From positions 114,501-178,500 of the forward strand of contig JACSYO010002054.1 in NCBI GenBank assembly GCA_016806645.1: 64,000 bases of DNA, read 5' to 3'. This DNA is from Ophiodon elongatus (taxonomy: Eukaryota > Chordata > Actinopteri > Perciformes > Hexagrammidae). Positions 61,081 through 64,000 of this stretch are shown piece by piece. The notes beneath the pieces are model-generated. The model did no database searches. It was not told the DNA's origin and saw only the letters and a list, made by a program, of their open reading frames with translations. Every line of letters begins with the position of its first letter. The first letter of the stretch is position 1. The position numbers and the translations under genes were made by a program.

Positions 61081-61460
61081 AAGGCATCAATAGGCTGACA
61101 CTCCTGTTGCGGAGCCCGGAGGTTAAAATAATATCTAAATCAGGGGAATTGTGGAAAGTGCGAGACCGAAATGAATCACACCTGTCTCGCTGCAACATTT
61201 TTTCCAGCACCTCTTTGAAAACCCTGATACGTTGTGTATATCTCTCCCGCCAGATGGTGGGTCTTTTGGAAGTTGTTCTTTTTGCTCTACAACTAGGTAC
61301 CAAAAGAGCCGGGGAAATAATGTCGCCATTAGCATGCAAAGAGATGCTAAGGCCTTCTTGTTTTTCACAAAACCTCGGGCTCGCTTGCTCCGACTCATCG
61401 TCGTCAGCTTTCTGCCTGACCAAAGTGGGTAATTCAAATGATGCCCTCTTATGGTGCAAA
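61081..61460. other. Candidate conserved non-coding block
   Basis: Repeat-free block with an inverted repeat TTAGCAT...ATGCTAA at 61,329-61,350 enclosing ATGCAAAG, a near-octamer POU site. Several frames of about 120-140 residues are open on both strands over this interval. No exon signal is convincing. Confidence 0.25.
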
Positions 61461-63295
61461 GAATTGCAACATTAAAATCAATACTGTATAATATCCGCAG
61501 TTGTTGTGATTCTGGGGTTTGTGTTGTGTCGAGTATCCCATGAGACATATACACTCAATGGGAAATATGCAATATATGACAGTGTGATCTGTACAAAATT
61601 ACTGGAATTAGAGGACAGAAAGCAACGTTCAATAGCAATTTTTTCAACACGTTGTATATGGTAATTTCTTTCTTGAAAACAGACCAGAGCTATACTGGTT
61701 TTCTGAGGTAGAAATTGAGAAAAGAATTCTCAGGACCTAATCTCAACCCGGTTTCCTTATTTTTCTATTATCATGCCTGACTTTCAAAAGCTGCAGTAAC
61801 AAGGCTGCACGCGAAGAGAGGAGGACTGAACAAAAGCAAAAGCAAAGCAGAGTATTACACCGAGGAAACCAATATCATGGTCAACACGCTTTAAACCATT
61901 ATGTGGAGCTCTGTGGTATATTGTCATGGTTTAGGTCATCCCTACCCCTCTGAGGGCTGGTAAACACCAATAAATGCTATGCACCTTTTCTGAGTGAATG
62001 CCTTTATCTTATGGTGAGCAATTTCTATCCACACAATAAGCTGGCCTCTGCACAGGGGAAAGCGTTTCAGATATTTTAATGAATGTTAAAATAAACAACG
62101 TGCCTCTGCAACAATACAACAGTACATGCTCTACCTAAGGCTACAAGTTTCTGGATGTTGAACCAGTTTTTTCGCAGCTCAACCTGCCCAGAAACTGTGC
62201 AAAGCAATTTCAGCAATCATTTTGATGGAACCTCTATTTTACTGCATAAAAAAAAAAGAAATGCTGCATGCTTCATGGTCTGAGAGAGGATCATCAAAGG
62301 CATCGTCTGCCAGAGTATTTCCACATGATGTGATCCGCGGTTCCATCATTCCACTTTAATTACAAACTGTTGGGACATCTAGGTGGACCAGTGGTCTAAG
62401 AAGCACCGTGTGTAACCACGATGTCCCCCGTCCTACTGTCTTCCCCCAATGTTTTCCTGTCACAGTCTGCCGTCAGATATCAAATGAAGCCGAAAAAAAG
62501 AGAAAATGTTATAAATGCAACAGCCCTCACGTTAGTCTTTATGTGACAGGTAGTGACAGAACAATGAGATGCTGTTGGACTCCTTGACAAGTGACTTTTT
62601 CAGTTTTTTTGTTAAACTCCCATAGCTCAGCATATCAGCAGTGTATATATCTATAGCTATATATCTATATGTACTTCACAATATGAATATGATTACATTG
62701 CATATAAATAGCGCTTTACTTGTCAGCAGCACAGTCTATAGTATTTAGTGGTGGTCTAACATTGTGCAAGTGTAAAAAAAAATCTTTCATAAAACCTTCC
62801 CCATCATCCCTCATTGAGTGAAATGCTGATACCTCACTGTTTTTCACTTTCATAACACAACTGCAAACACACCCTGAGGTTGTATTGTGCTCATAATCTT
62901 CCTATGGACCCCGCCACCCCTCAACATCTAGATTTTAGCATCGTGATGGAAGCGCAGCTAGGTTGGCTCACTAAATTGATGGAAATAATAATCACACTCC
63001 CTGCCCATGGCCTGAGGAGACAGGACCGGTACTTGAAGATCCAACAGACAGGCTTATTATAAGGCCCAGTCTCAGACATGTTTGACCTTTTAGACTCTCC
63101 AACCTGCGCAGTAAGAGGACGTCATTAAAGAACCCAAGGTCAGAACAGATTGCAATCAGGTAATGATAGGAAGGCCTTCATGCTCGTCTTCTGAAGAGTT
63201 GGTCTTGAGAAGTGTTTAATGTGGCTCCATTTATTGAGGATATCCTCCTGTTCAGACAGCTGCTTCTCCACTATAGCCCTTTGTGTTCTCATCTC
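61461..63295. other. Intronic non-coding stretch
   Basis: Simple TATA/TAGC-rich run at 62,641-62,672. Nothing else recognised. Confidence 0.45.
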
Positions 63296-63525
63296 TTAAA
63301 GGTGCAGTGTGAAGGATTGCCATCCACTCAAACTTCTCCCTTGTGCCGAACGTGTGGGAGAACTACGGTGGCCTGCGCAAAAAAAAGGGGGGCGGGGGGG
63401 TAGGGGCATATTGATGACTCTTCTAAGATAACGGAAACACAATTACACGAAAGGAAGCATACTTATCACTATTATATTCAATTTCCAATGAAAGATCCCC
63501 TAAATACTACACACTGTCCCTTTAA
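63296..63525. mobile_element. TTAA-flanked MITE, 230 bp
   Basis: The left end TTAAAGGTGCAGTGTGAAGG and the reverse complement of the right end, TTAAAGGGACAGTGTGTAG, match at about 16 of 19 positions. TTAA at both outer ends fits a TTAA target duplication as used by piggyBac-type transposases. The interior has a poly-A/poly-G run at 63,380-63,400 and no coding frame of note. This is a common fish MITE, here probably shortened. Confidence 0.7.
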
Positions 63526-64000
63526 ATAGAAAACAAAGATTTCCGTTGTTCTTTATGCTGGCTTGACATAACTAGCAACACTTACTATGCATTCCAGTAT
63601 GAAACCCCGTTACATGGATATTACTAATGCAGTTATCGTCTGAAAATGTACTTGACATTGTGCAGTGAGCAACATTCATTTTTGTTTAATTCATTTGAAT
63701 TGGGAAAGCTAAATATGAAATAAAACATATATTAATAACACCAGTTTCAATATAACATTGTGCCAAATTTACATTTAGATTTAATTTATTTACCAATTAA
63801 CAGACATACAGAAAATGTTATTCAGAGTTAGACACCATCAGCATGACAGATTAGCTCTCGTTCCGTTCCTTGAGAGCTGTACCACCAAGCAAACAGCCTG
63901 TAGCTCCTGCCTGGGCTGCCTGACTCACTTTTCCTATTTCCCTTGTAAAAACTAATGGGGCATTTGAAGTTATGGCAAAAATTGTAATCCTTTGGGTTTG
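63526..64000. other. Intronic non-coding end of window
   Basis: AT-rich, no exon or repeat recognised. Confidence 0.45.

Larger units (their letters stand above)
38381..64000 (+). other. Putative intron 1, at least 25.6 kb
   Basis: Starts with the donor GTAAGT. No downstream exon with a phase-1 acceptor that I can defend was found to the right edge, so intron 1 would exceed 25.6 kb. Its content is listed separately. A short missed exon remains possible. Confidence 0.5.

Overview
This window looks like nuclear DNA of a teleost fish, probably a percomorph. The reasons are single-base and di/trinucleotide runs everywhere, no bacterial-style gene packing, very few long reading frames, and many dispersed repeats of kinds familiar from fish genomes: a tRNA-headed SINE, LINE tails, hAT-like terminal sequences, a TTAA-flanked MITE and a probable solo LTR. 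The species cannot be fixed from sequence alone.

Layout. Bases 1 to about 30,300 are non-coding DNA in which I can support no exon; they hold scattered repeats, several of them nested. From 30,723 to 34,978 lies a 4.26-kb minisatellite built from 14-bp and 16-bp versions of one GATA/GACA-containing unit. Bases 34,979 to 37,585 hold an unexplained two-strand open region, a compound GT repeat, copies of two dispersed repeat families and a decayed LINE endonuclease fragment. A ten-copy 21-bp minisatellite (37,586-37,796) then runs almost up to a CpG-rich segment (about 37,830-38,560).

The one gene part I can defend is the first coding exon at 38,320-38,380 on the plus strand. It has an ATG with A at -3, 20 codons that read as a signal peptide, and a consensus AG|GTAAGT donor leaving a phase-1 junction. 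The rest of the window, at least 25.6 kb, would be its first intron. The gene is therefore a secreted or membrane protein whose body lies beyond the right edge; I do not recognise it from 20 residues.

The putative intron holds hAT-like ends, copies of families also seen left of the gene, two strong G-runs, an expanded TTG repeat inside a duplicated unit, a SOX/POU-like site pair, and a MITE near the right edge. No tRNA, rRNA, CRISPR array or bacterial-type element was seen. Repeat class names rest on recognition from memory of family hallmarks, not on a database search.
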